Source of the DNA: Cladopsammia gracilis
Lineage: Eukaryota > Cnidaria > Anthozoa > Scleractinia > Dendrophylliidae
DNA length: 64,000 nt
Direction: 5' to 3'
Assembly (NCBI GenBank): GCA_022457155.1
Contig: JAJGOT010000756.1
Span: forward strand, 124,001 to 188,000
Below the pieces are notes generated by a model. The model ran no database searches. It saw only the letters and a program-made list of their open reading frames with translations, and had not been told where the DNA came from. Below, in pieces: positions 40,001-49,313 of the stretch (position 1 is the first letter of the stretch; each line of letters begins with the position of its first letter). The position numbers and the translations under genes are program-made.

Positions 40001-41058
40001 GAAATTCTCAGGGGAAAGACAGTTCCATCGTCATACCCAAACACATTCACTGCTAGTCCTAAATTCCTTCTTTCAAACTTCCCAATGTCACTTAAAGGAG
40101 TTGGGAATGACAACCCACTCCAATCCAGCTGCTTTGTTCTCTTAATTCCACTGAGATTCTTTCTGGATGACTTTCAACTGGATTGAGGGCTCGTGTCACA
40201 CACCATTTGAAACAACCCGCATCTTCATTCTTCATGTTTATCACAGCTTTCTTATTCTTCAATCCCGCTGGAAGTTTCACGCAGAGGTTGAAAGGTTGCG
40301 AAGGGAATGACCAACTCTCTCACTCTTACAAATACCCAGTTAGAACCTCTCATTTGGAAAGTCGCCATGTTCTCCATTACTCTCTCAACCATCTCATCAT
40401 ACATCTCCCACTTGTCTGTTCCTTCCAGATTTGTCATGGTTCGAGAGTGAAAGTTGGCTTCTTCTACAATCACTTCTCCAGTTGCCAAAACTGTTCAAGC
40501 CATAACAGAAGACAACATCAACCTGACTTTGGTCAATCCATATCGTCGAAACAAATGCACCACTTGCACTTTCACACGTTGGAAAAACTCTCTGGGAAGT
40601 TCTCTTGGTCTTCCTGGGATTACCATTTCTTTCGCAAATCCCCTGAAGGCAGAAGCTCTTTCCACAGTTTGTAAACTTTCAAGTCGTCTTTTGAACTCGC
40701 CCATTGCTGGATCAGGCTGCCTCTCAATCTGCGCATTTTCCAACCAGTCCAACCAATCAGAAACTGTTTCCGTTTGTTGTTGAATGACTTGTGGAATTTC
40801 TCTGGGAGGAATTGTTCTTCTTTCTGGAACTAGAATAGGAACATTAATTTTTTTATTTTCAACATCCAGGGGGTTGACTTTTTTGTTTTTCCAAATTCTT
40901 AAACGAGTTGCTTTGTTCATTTTTGGTTGATCCCATCTTCCTCCTCCCGACCAAAGATTTTCAACCAAAAACAAAATCAGATCATCTTTTTTCAATCGGG
41001 ACCATCCTCGCAACCCAGATGATTTCGCGAACGATCTCAACTCTTTCAAAGTCACCAT
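37041..41058 (-). pseudogene. family B DNA polymerase with endonuclease VII-like insert, element B
   Basis: From ATG 41058 a SAP/HeH-like N-terminus (TLKELRSFAKSSGLRGW) leads into about 1,340 codons. The frame is broken by an in-frame TGA at 40495 and frameshifts near 40270, 40105 and 39880. From 39875 to 37041 it is unbroken: a zinc-finger-like CRRCLNHF segment; ExoI IYADFEA; an endonuclease VII-like HNH module (CWICEKAF, then VRDHCHFTGKFRGAAHESCN); ExoII HNLKGYDTHFI; ExoIII YLMADVTLL; polymerase motif A YWDANGLYARAM; motif B KLMNNAVFGKTMENIRK; and motif C FTDTDSLLYEI. This is the type common in insect and cnidarian Polintons. It has no OTU-like or VSR-like domain, unlike the polymerase of element A. 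Confidence 0.9.
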
Positions 41059-41092
41059 TTTATTTTGAAAAGTAAAAATATCAAATAAAATG
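41056..41092. promoter_or_regulatory. divergent start region of PolB and NUMOD1-like gene
   Basis: CATTTTATTT and AAATAAAATG form perfect 10-bp arms around 17 bp, and both arms contain a start codon. The same arrangement (CATTTTATT / AATAAAATG) separates the ATPase and the gene at 45548. The A-rich box touches the ATG, leaving almost no leader. Confidence 0.55.
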
Positions 41093-41521
41093 AAGTTTTC
41101 GATTCAAGAAGAAGGAAAAGAGAAGCAAGTTTTTTTCACATTTCGGGAAGCATCGGCTGCAACTGGAATTTCAGCTTCAGCCATCGTGAATGTTCTTAAG
41201 AGGCAAAATGCAAACCCAGTTTTCACAAGCAAATCCGGCAACAAAGTTTTCCGCATTCAGAAAGAGATTGATGTTGAGCCAGTCATAATGATTGATGATG
41301 TTGATTTTTTCAATCTTGAGGATGTGTTTTCAAAATTCAACATCTCCCAAACGGTTTTCTTCAACCAAGTCCTCAGGAAGAAGAAGCATTTCCTTGGCGC
41401 ACAAGAAATTTCTCACAAAATCACATGGGTGCGAGATGACTTGCAAATCTTCATTGACAACTTGCGACAAAATCGACTGCATGCCACCAAAACGCCCAAT
41501 CTTCATCTCCCAAGGAACTGA
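41090..41521 (+). CDS. NUMOD1-like small DNA-binding protein, element B
   Basis: 143 residues. Residues 13-60 (VFFTFREASAATGISASAIV, then VFTSKSGNKVFRI) match the NUMOD1 pattern: a strand, a short HTH with Gly-Ile-Ser, a strand. Residues 70-125 look like a second, diverged copy (FFNLEDVFSKFNISQTVFF). NUMOD1 domains give sequence specificity to homing endonucleases; no nuclease domain is present here. Element A has a related module fused to a SAP-like domain at its other end (3196-3516). The frame is intact. Divergent from PolB with overlapping promoter space, so perhaps co-regulated. Confidence 0.45.
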   Translation: MKFSIQEEGKEKQVFFTFREASAATGISASAIVNVLKRQNANPVFTSKSGNKVFRIQKEIDVEPVIMIDDVDFFNLEDVFSKFNISQTVFFNQVLRKKKHFLGAQEISHKITWVRDDLQIFIDNLRQNRLHATKTPNLHLPRN

Positions 41522-41552
41522 ACCATCTTTTCATTTCCGAGAAATGAAAAAC

Positions 41553-42179
41553 TTACCAGTCTTCCTCCTCATTACCTTCAAAGTTATCAAACGCTGAAGC
41601 GCTGCCATGGAATTTTGTCACAAAAGCTGAATTGATTGAACATGTGACGGATTGGCAATTTCCACAAAAGATGCGGGAAATGCGGAATATGACATGCCCT
41701 GTCAGTTTTTCTCCAATGTGATCATGGGGATCAAACCGAATGGATTTTCTTGTTCCAACTTCTCCTTCAAATTTTGAAAATGGAACAGAGATGTTGCCTT
41801 TTCTGTCAGTCCACATCTTTCCCCAAACTTTTGCCATTTCACTTCTATCCGTTTTGATCAGGTTGAAATCGGTGGATGTGAAATTTCCAAATCGCCAGTT
41901 CAGTTTCGCAACTTTTGGTTTGTTTTGCATCACCAACTTTCTGATTTGTGTTTCAATTTCCTGAAACTTTTCCTTGAGTTCAGGAGGAGATTGATCGAGA
42001 TTGATTGCCAATGGAAATCCGTTTTCATTCTTAAAGATTTTGAAAGAGCATTTCATGATTTCAATCGTGATTGGTCTCTCATTTAACCGGAGAGGAATTG
42101 CCACATATGGGTGCTTTGTGTTTTCCAATTTTGGTTCTTCAGTTTTGATTTCAGTCGGTTCTATTTTTCCCAGTTCCAT
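41553..42179 (-). CDS. putative SSB-like protein, element B
   Basis: 208 residues from ATG 42179. The N-terminus is acidic. Then IPLRLNERPITIEIMKCSFK, a basic segment, VWGKMWTDRKGNISVPFSKF, and a final beta part (TGHVIFRISRIFCGNCQSVT) with an acidic tail. The layout is that of the viral SSB-like DUF5871 type: a conserved K(V/M)WGKM-like strand, a G-x-I turn and an acidic end. It has the same neighbourhood as 12579-13286 in element A (beside PolB and the membrane-protein gene), although direct similarity between the two is weak. Frame intact. The functional call is tentative. Confidence 0.42.
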   Translation of the reverse strand: MELGKIEPTEIKTEEPKLENTKHPYVAIPLRLNERPITIEIMKCSFKIFKNENGFPLAINLDQSPPELKEKFQEIETQIRKLVMQNKPKVAKLNWRFGNFTSTDFNLIKTDRSEMAKVWGKMWTDRKGNISVPFSKFEGEVGTRKSIRFDPHDHIGEKLTGHVIFRISRIFCGNCQSVTCSINSAFVTKFHGSASAFDNFEGNEEEDW

Positions 42180-42232
42180 TTTCTAGGTGGATATTTTTTT
42201 TTAAGTTTTTTTTAAAATATCCACCTAGAAAA
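42179..42232. promoter_or_regulatory. 19-bp perfect inverted repeat between divergent genes
   Basis: TTTTCTAGGTGGATATTTT (42179-42197) and AAAATATCCACCTAGAAAA (42214-42232) are exactly complementary around a 16-bp T/A spacer. Similarity continues weakly into the coding starts on both sides (ATGGAACTGGGAAAAA against ACGGAATTGGAAGAAG). This suggests an inverted duplication that included a start region, later used as a shared divergent promoter. Confidence 0.75.
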
Positions 42233-42252
42233 CGGAATTGGAAGAAGAAGAT

Positions 42253-42489
42253 ATGGCACCATCAATGGATCATATCCTTGACATGATGAGTGATGGATGG
42301 AGTTGGAAATATGCGCTTGAAATTTTATCGAAACTGCTCAAATTAGATCATGATGTAGAGGATTTTGAGAAGGCGCTTCGAACTTTCGACTTGCACGCAA
42401 GTAACTTTGATGAAAATGAGTTCTCACCATCAGAAATTGTGGAACTAGTCATGAAACCAGATTTCTCATCGCTTGAAGATGAACTCTGA
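42253..42489 (+). CDS. small acidic protein of unknown function, element B
   Basis: 78 residues from ATG 42253 (MAPSMDHILDMMSDGWSWKY). An upstream ACG at 42233, in the inverted-repeat partner of the neighbour's start, may be a mutated original start. The protein is helical and acidic (DHDVEDFEKALRTFD). No family is recognised and no homologue is seen in element A. It could be a small regulator. Kept because it has its own mirrored start region and a clean stop before the convergent membrane-protein gene. Confidence 0.35.
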   Translation: MAPSMDHILDMMSDGWSWKYALEILSKLLKLDHDVEDFEKALRTFDLHASNFDENEFSPSEIVELVMKPDFSSLEDEL

Positions 42490-42525
42490 TTCCTCTCCAA
42501 TGGAGATGAATCCAGCTCCGCTGAA

Positions 42526-43047
42526 TCACTCAAACAACAAATCATATTTCCTCTCAAATTTCTCCAAATCCAACCCCAAATCAATCACAATCCCATCAAC
42601 CGCCTCCATTGAAGACAAGAATGCCGTTCGATCAAATTGTCCACTCCTCAAGGCAAATCTCAACTCTGTCAGTGTTTTTTCATAGGTTGTGAAAGAAAAC
42701 TTTGCCATGTCAATTTTGTTTCCATATTTCTTCAACTCATTCGCTGTTTTGGCGACCAATCCTGCACCTGAAATCACTCCCAAAACGATGGGATTCATTG
42801 TTGCTGCCCCCGCGATCGTTCCAATCGCAACAAGAGCGGAAGATGCCAAATTCACAAACAAATTCATTCTCTTGAAATGTTTGTGAGCTCTTTTCAAACA
42901 CCAATATCTTTTGTGATAGAATCGGAAGAGTTGCTTGATCTCGGTCAGTTTTTCTTCCCCAATTTTGGGGTCGATGTGGTTGAAATTGAAGATGGATTTC
43001 TTTCGGCATAAGACCTCTGGTTTCTCCGTTTTGAAAAACATAATCAT
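42526..43047 (-). CDS. conserved two-helix membrane protein, element B
   Basis: 173 residues, homologous to 11153-11650 of element A: FNFNHIDPKIGEEKL, RFYHKRYWCLKRAHKHFKRM, a glycine/alanine-rich hydrophobic hairpin (ALVAIGTIAGAATMNPIVLG), then FSFTTYEKTLTELRFALRSG. One of the few undamaged genes in element B. It follows the fibre gene in both elements although the two elements otherwise differ in arrangement. That points to a paired function with fibre (membrane or entry), which is inference. Confidence 0.6.
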   Translation of the reverse strand: MIMFFKTEKPEVLCRKKSIFNFNHIDPKIGEEKLTEIKQLFRFYHKRYWCLKRAHKHFKRMNLFVNLASSALVAIGTIAGAATMNPIVLGVISGAGLVAKTANELKKYGNKIDMAKFSFTTYEKTLTELRFALRSGQFDRTAFLSSMEAVDGIVIDLGLDLEKFERKYDLLFE

Positions 43048-44856
43048 ATTTCAATCAACATTACAATGCTTGCTGTTAGAATGGCACTTGCTTTAAGACT
43101 AATATGTAAATTCTGATGTTCACTCACAAAGAAATTGAAAGTATAAGATATATTATTTGTCTGGCCAACCCGTACACCATTAACTTGTGAGCTTTCTTCC
43201 CCTGCAGAAACTTTCACAGCTGTTTTTGAATGATTTAATACTCTTTGTGGATCACTCGATTTTACTTGCAAACATATCTTTTTGATTGTGTAGTCTACCC
43301 CAAAATAATATGGCGAGGTACGATTATTTGAGAAAAAAATTTTATTAGGGTTTTTTCTGGAATCATATTCCCCAATAATTATTGATTTTGAATGGGAGCG
43401 AAGCGACGAATTCAACAACTTTTTCCCATTCAAATCCAAGTCAGCTTCCTGGAAAACAAAAGGCGCATCAAAGACGCTGCTTTCAACATCAGGTTGGGAA
43501 CCCTTGACACCATATATGATCAGATTTGCATCTCCTTTTGCAGCTGATTCAGGGGTTCCCCGCCACTTCAGATCCAGGAAAATGAATTCAGGTGGGGAAA
43601 TCCTCCATTTATGCATGTGGATGATGGATTGGGTATAATCGGCGGAGCCACCAGCAAACTTCTTTGTTGATTGTTGATTAATATTCAGGCTGGTGCTCAC
43701 GACATTAACACTAACACCATCCATTGACGCGGGGAAGAATTCAATGCAAATAGTGTATTCTCCTTCTGGTAATTTGTACATATTGAAACCAAGTCTCCCA
43801 GAGTATTCATTAAAATGATCTTTTGTTATTTTCAAATCATAAGCCTTCTTATTGAAAAGATGCGGCGAACTTGAAAAATCCGTTATTCCAGTTACTGTCA
43901 TATTATGTTCAGTGCTGGATTCATCCACATTTTCCATCAGATACCGGAATTCATCTTTCGGGTGAGAGGTTGACGTGATATGCGATTCATTTACATATTT
44001 TTTGAGCTTATTTTCTAATTCTATCGTGTGGACTACCACATCTCCTATCTTGAGATTAAGTTGTCCATCAACATAAGATTTTGGCGCGGGTTGATGATCA
44101 AGAGTTGGTGCTGCAATATTGTTGATTTGTTGTGAGTTCATATCCAGGTTTCCGGTCATTGTTCCACCTTCCAATGAAAGTTTTTTCGCGGATTGGTCGT
44201 CCACATATCTTTTGTTTGCGCCTTGGTCGGCAGCTTCGGGATCTTTCACGTTACAAATGGTGTGATTTCCCATATCCAAAGTCGTCTCCATTGGAAACGA
44301 CTCTTTGCGGCTGAGAAAGATATTCTTGACGTCATTATAAGAAACAAGGTTGTTATAATGTGCCCCCCAAATCATGCCATGTTTGTTGTTTTGATTGGAC
44401 AACATTGAAACGTTCTTTCAAATCAATATCCTTCGTGACTTCATGCGTTGGTTCAGGAGCATCAGGGTGGAATTTCTTCAGAGTGATCATATTCACCGCT
44501 GACAAATCATTGTCTTCATCAGTTTCCAGATTTGTGATCAGTTTGCGATTCATTTCTATTTCCCCAGGGTTGATAAGTTTTTGCCCCCTGAGATCAAGAT
44601 CCCCAGTCATATGCGAGGAACCATCAACCTGAAGTGAATCTGCCCGCAACCGCGTTGCAAGCGTGTCAACTTGATGTTTTGTGATTGCATCCGAATTCAC
44701 CGTTCCTTCAGCGACATTGGTCATGCGTTTCCTTTGCAGGTCATAATCCCCTGAAGGCGTCAGCTTGAAACCAACTCCTGGCAATCCATCTTTTCCATCT
44801 TTTCCTCCCTGGGAGGTGCTTGTTTTATCAGAAAGCAGTCCATTTGAATAGCCCAT
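43044..44856 (-). pseudogene. fibre / attachment protein with collagen-like segment, element B
   Basis: From ATG 44856 (MGYSNGLLSDKTSTSQ), a short collagen-like stretch (GGKDGKDGLPG) leads into several shaft repeats: MTGDLDLRGQKLINP, NRKLITNLETDEDN, LDMGNHTICNVKDP, KRYVDDQ, MTGNLDMNSQQINNI, KSYVDGQ. From about residue 330 a beta-rich head follows (LPEGEYTICIEF, WRISPPEFIFLDLKW), with the terminal domain ending VSEHQNLHISLK. One frameshift lies near 44360-44400. In-frame near 43390 there is a GCGAAGCG-type insert. The repeat style matches trimeric viral and phage fibres; a receptor-binding role is by analogy. Confidence 0.75.
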
Positions 44857-44857
44857 T

Positions 44858-45490
44858 TTAAAGTCTTTCATCAAAATTTTTAACGATCCATTTACTCGGC
44901 TTATCCACATACAGGAAAGAGAATGGATCATGCGTTGCCTTCACATAATCTTCTTTGCTGACTTGTGTCTCCCTGCAGAGAAGGGAAACTTCATTGTTGC
45001 TGGGGAATTCGAAGATGCAAAAATGTGAGCAATTCAAACGGATATCTTTAGGCGTTTGGAAATAACTTTGCGAAAGATAAATCACAGAGCAATTGCGATG
45101 TCTGCCCTGGATGAAATAATCAATCAATGGCTTTTGGTTCTTCTCGCAAACAAAATCGTCGAAAACAACCAGCTTTTGATTCTCCCCTGACAATTCAGAA
45201 ACTGGGATGATTTCATCTGAGGACGCTTCCACAACATCATACTCAGCTTCTTTGCTGATGGGGCGAAATGTTTTCAGCAGATGCTGATATTTGGATTGGT
45301 CAAGATTTTTCGCATAGAGATAGATCTTGTCGTAATACAGTAGGCGGAGGATCATATCCAGGAGAACATTTGTTTTCCCCGATCCTGAAGGGCCACAGAT
45401 CAACATTCTGAATGCTCGATCCGGCATGAAAGGGTGAAGTTGTTGGAAATTTGTGATTGGGTCATGGCAATCATAATTTGGGATCTTCAT
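44858..45490 (-). CDS. FtsK/HerA-type packaging ATPase, element B
   Basis: About 210 residues from ATG 45490 (MKIPNYDCHD). This start matches that of element A and follows AATAAA directly; an in-frame ATG at 45508 is less likely. Walker A is GPSGSGKT and Walker B is KLVVFDDF, followed by DYFIQGRHRNCSVIYLSQS. The frame is undamaged. It packages DNA into the capsid. Here it is on the same strand as fibre and membrane protein. In element A the ATPase is on the opposite strand to them, part of the evidence for a block inversion. Confidence 0.92.
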   Translation of the reverse strand: MKIPNYDCHDPITNFQQLHPFMPDRAFRMLICGPSGSGKTNVLLDMILRLLYYDKIYLYAKNLDQSKYQHLLKTFRPISKEAEYDVVEASSDEIIPVSELSGENQKLVVFDDFVCEKNQKPLIDYFIQGRHRNCSVIYLSQSYFQTPKDIRLNCSHFCIFEFPSNNEVSLLCRETQVSKEDYVKATHDPFSFLYVDKPSKWIVKNFDERL

Positions 45491-45547
45491 TTTATTGATG
45501 AACATCATGTTCTACATCTTATTGAACATCTTGTTCTTCATAATAAA

Positions 45548-46471
45548 ATGAGTTTATTGAAATGGCAACAAATTGCAAAAAGCAAATCCGCTTTGGGTAA
45601 AAAAATCAATCTCGTTCATGATGTCATCACCCAAAAAAAGTTGGGTGAAGAAACAAGTCAAATTGAACTGGAAAAAACATTCAAACCCATCACATCGAAA
45701 TTAGATGATGTAATTCCATCGAATTTGAGGCGCTGAGGTCACTGCCAAAACCCCGGAAAAAGAAAGTTGGAGAGATAGATTATGCGACAGAAGAAGACCT
45801 ATTTGAAGATATGGATGTGGACGGTCTTTTTGCTGATGAGATTATTCCGCAAGCAGAGAAACAAATTGCCGACCACCCAACATATCAAGAAATATCGAAA
45901 GAAGACCCACTTGAATATGAAGAAGAAGATGAACCACCTGAATATACAGAGATCGCTGAAGGAAAAGCTAATCAGATTCTAGCTGACTTGCATCTCTTCA
46001 ATTATAATACAGTGGAGGCAGCCCTTGATTCCCCAGAATTGTCAGCAACCCAGAAAAAAAAATTATCTTGAAGAGGTTTTAGCTGAATCAAACTTTAGAA
46101 GAAATCAATTGAAACGGTTTAAAGCTTCTATCACCAAAAACTTCCAGAGAGGGGAAATGACTGCAAAACAAAAGCAGGAATAGCATCAAAGGATAGATTA
46201 TGCATTTAAAACAGTAAATGAATTCATCAAGCATTATAAACAGAAAGCGACAACATTGACAGGTTCGGGGGCCAAAAGGGGCGGAGCGAAGCGACCGGCC
46301 ACTATCCGTTTTTTCTCCAATCCCAAAGAACTTCTGCAGAAACTTGAAGTCGTCGTTGGCTCCATCCTTGCTGGGAATACTGGAGTTAGCATTCTCAATC
46401 TTCTCCTGAAAGAGGGGATCATTAACAGATCCCAACATGAGAAGTTCTACAAAAACTATTTCAAACCATAA
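45548..46471 (+). pseudogene. conserved Polinton virion-associated protein, element B
   Basis: From ATG 45548 (MSLLKWQQIAKSKSALGKK), about 305 codons. There are frameshifts near 45735 and in the A-run at 46050-46060, and an in-frame TAG near 46181. The middle is acidic (EEDLFEDMDVDG; EYEEEDEPPEYTE). The C-terminus (FFSNPKELLQKLEVVVG, LAGNTGVSILNLLLKEGIIN) is homologous to the end of 6009-7190 in element A. A GCGAAGCG motif at about 46285 encodes GAKRGGAKRP. It sits divergent from the ATPase and upstream of penton-like, as in element A. Confidence 0.65.
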
Positions 46472-46472
46472 A

Positions 46473-47236
46473 ATGGAAGAAAGAGAAATTGTTTTATCAT
46501 CCTACACCGTCAAAACAAGCGGCAACAGACCCGAAAATTTCACAACAAAATTCATTCGGCCCATTGTTTTGGATCCAAATTCCCAATATTTTGTTGGGCT
46601 TAACAGAGTTATCAATATGAGTTTTACGTGGTATAACATCAATGCTGGCCGCAAGAATCAACTGATCAGGTTCAGCTCTGACGGTGGGAAAACATTTTCC
46701 GATATCGCCTTTCCAGCTGGAGTTTGGAAATATGAGGGATGAATAACTTTATTCAAAAAGCAACAGTGGTGAAAGAAGCTGGAAAAGATGACATTTTCCC
46801 AATCAATCTTGCTTTTAATAACGAAACCTTCAGAGTAACAATCACACTGGCAGAAAATTATCAGCTGGATTTCACTCAATCCAACTTCGGGGATCTCGTT
46901 GGCTTTGACAAAACGATTCTGAAAGACCAAGTTAATGTTGGCCCCAGAGTTCCAAACCTCAGTCAAGGTACTGATATGTTGAACGTTCATTGTGATTTGA
47001 CAGGTGATTCGCTTGTTGGTGCAGAAGAGAGTGATATCATTTATTCCTTTTCAACATCTGTTCTGAGGCCATCATATAGTTTCACCCTTGAACCCACGAG
47101 AGTAACATTCAACCCTGTGAATAAAAACACAATAAGCTCCATTCGAATCTATATCACCGATGGGAAAAGAAGGGTTGTTGATTTGAATGGAGCTGATACA
47201 GCTTTCTCGCTTTTATTGAAAAAGGTAATAAAATGA
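46473..47236 (+). pseudogene. putative penton / single jelly-roll protein, element B
   Basis: From ATG 46473 (MEEREIVLSSYTVKTSGNRP), about 254 codons with one frameshift at about 46738, where the first frame ends in GGATGA and the second begins. Shared with element A: FVGLNRVINMSFTWYN, FSSDGGKTFSD, FGDLVGFDKTI, SIRIYITDGKRRVVDLNG. Length and strand-rich content fit the Polinton penton. It directly follows the conserved unknown gene and overlaps the next gene by ATGA. Confidence 0.6.
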
Positions 47237-47621
47237 AATCATATGAATTTGCTCGTTATTATAACCCCAAATTGGGGCGGTTTGTTTATCGGCACAAAGG
47301 ATCTGGTGTTATTGTGGATAATATTTTTAAACCAATGCGGGCTGTCGCATCAGCCGTCTTCAAGAAATTCGCAAAACCCATTGCGAAAAAAACATTGGAA
47401 TCAGGAATTTCTCACGCTGGAGACAAACTCGGCAAAAAAGCAGCTGACAAATCTGGTGATCTCATAATGAAAAAACTGGGAAATATGAGAAGGGGAAACC
47501 ACCAACTCGACCACAATCAACCCCTGCCTCCGGAGAGCGACCGCAGGGAGAAAGTTCTGATGCTATACTGAACAGGCTGATCTCTGGGCAAGGCATCCGA
47601 AAAAGAAATAAAAGAATATAA
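47233..47621 (+). pseudogene. small basic amphipathic virion protein, element B
   Basis: Starts at ATG 47233 after GTAATAA (MKSYEFARYYNPKLGRFVYR). An amphipathic basic helix (AVASAVFKKFAKPIAKKTLE, GDKLGKKAADKSG) is followed by a frameshift near 47535. The other frame then gives a natural-looking end (SDAILNRLISGQGIRKRNKR) with its stop at 47619-47621. Counterpart of 7948-8388. Basic, lytic- or core-protein-like, located just before MCP. Confidence 0.5.
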
Positions 47622-47622
47622 A

Positions 47623-48909
47623 ATGGCTTTTAGATCGAGTGAATATCTTCAAAGAAATGAATTAGTGCGCTTCCAGCTGGATGATGTAATCAGAGCTCCA
47701 GCTAATAATGAACATCAAAAGAAAAATGGTTATAAATTCACAATTAATGACCGATCAGCTTTCTATGATTGGTATAATGCTTATTTCGAGGTGCAGTTTC
47801 AACTCCAAAAACTGACGGATGGTGCTGGCTATGCAGCAGCTGACAGGATCACAGTGATCAATGGCGCTCATTCCCTGATCAAGCACATGACAATCCGATC
47901 TGCAGGAAAGATTGTTTATGATACTGATAATCTGCACAAGGTCTGTTTCGCAAAGAATTTGCTGGAATATTCCGACGACTTCAGCAGATCAGTAGCCAAG
48001 AACAGTTTCTGGTATTTGGATACGACTACAACAACAGCTGTTGGAAATACCGGATTTGAAGAAAGGCGAAAACAATCTCAAGCAGTGCAAAACAATGGAA
48101 ACGGCGGTGCAAAGAACATTAACGTGATTGTTCCCCTGAATCGTTTTTCCTTTTTCGAAGAGTTGGAAGATAAGATGTTGGTTCCCATGCAGCTGCAATT
48201 TGAGATAGCACTTAATGATGATGGGAAACTCATTCATATGGCAAACGGTGTTGATGCTGGAAGAGTTGTTGTGAACCGGTTTTTGCTTTGGGTTCCTAGA
48301 CTGACTCCCAAAGATTCTCTGTATGACAAATTTGTCAGCTCATTCCTGAAAGAAACGCAATGGAAATATCTGAGGGAAATGTGTCAGCAATCAGCTCCCT
48401 CGCAATCATCAGGACTCTTCCAGATCTCAGCGAGCATTGACAATGTGCGGCATATTTTTGTCTGGCTGAAAAGAACCGCTCCACCCAATGATGACCCTGC
48501 AGAAGATAATCCTTATCTGATGGACACTTTCAAGCTGAATGAGGCAGATGCAAACTCATCCTTGTTGAACTGCCGATTGGAATATGGAAATGGCGTTTTC
48601 TACCCGGAAACAGAGTATGACAGTGAAAGTAAAGTGAGGATTTTCCAGGATGTCATGGCTTATGCAATGAGGAAAAATGACTACAACACTGGAACGCAGC
48701 TGAATCTGACCAATTTCAATTCTCTTTTCCCGTTGATCTATTTCGATCTGACTTATCAAACTGAAAAACCGACAAGAGATCCCAAGTAGTTGATATTCAG
48801 ATATGGATTGAACGCAGATGCAGCTGCAAACTTCAATGTACATGCGATAGTTCTCTATGAAGACATGGTCAAAATTGATAAAATTGGAAATGAATTAGTT
48901 ATCGTGTGA
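47623..48909 (+). pseudogene. major capsid protein, element B, one in-frame stop
   Basis: Double jelly-roll MCP: MAFRSSEYLQRNELVRFQL, PANN, DWYNAYFEVQF, ITVINGAHSLIKHM, VPLNRFSFFEELEDKML, VRHIFVWLKRTA, YGNGVFYPETE. A TAG at 48787 interrupts the frame 40 codons before the natural stop at 48907; the tail (ANFNVHAIVLYEDMVKI) aligns with the element A C-terminus. Only distantly similar to the A MCP, confirming a separate lineage. The start lies in AATATAAAATGG, the same context as in element A. Confidence 0.9.
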
Positions 48910-49060
48910 AGCGCGCGCAGCGGCTGTGAAAACATATGTTATCATTTAAAATGACAACATATCACCCATATAAAGTAAATTTATCTGAAGGGCAAAAACA
49001 AAAGCTTGGAAGAGCATTCAGAACAAACAGCCCTATCACCCTGAGATTGGGTGGCAATCA

Positions 49061-49076
49061 AACAAGCGGAAGTGAT
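49061..49076. repeat. LINE target-site duplication, left copy
   Basis: AACAAGCGGAAGTGAT, identical to 54530-54545. The final T is ambiguous with the T-run that begins the LINE tail. Confidence 0.88.
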
Positions 49077-49313
49077 TTTTTTGTTTTATTATTCTGACCT
49101 TTTATTTACAGTTACAATTTTACATTCACAAAATAGGTTAAAAGTGATAACAATTCGATATATTTAACAATCTTACACAGTTACCCTATTTTCAGCTTAA
49201 GAAATTAAACAAATTAAGCTAATTAAACTAAATGAACCAAGCAACATAAAAAAAAGACAAACAGGATAGAAGGCAAATCGGCTTAAGATTTTTAAATTAT
49301 TAACCATTCCTTT

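Noticed and set aside
48556..48843. Minus-strand frame within the element B MCP
   Set aside because: Antisense shadow of a clear capsid gene.
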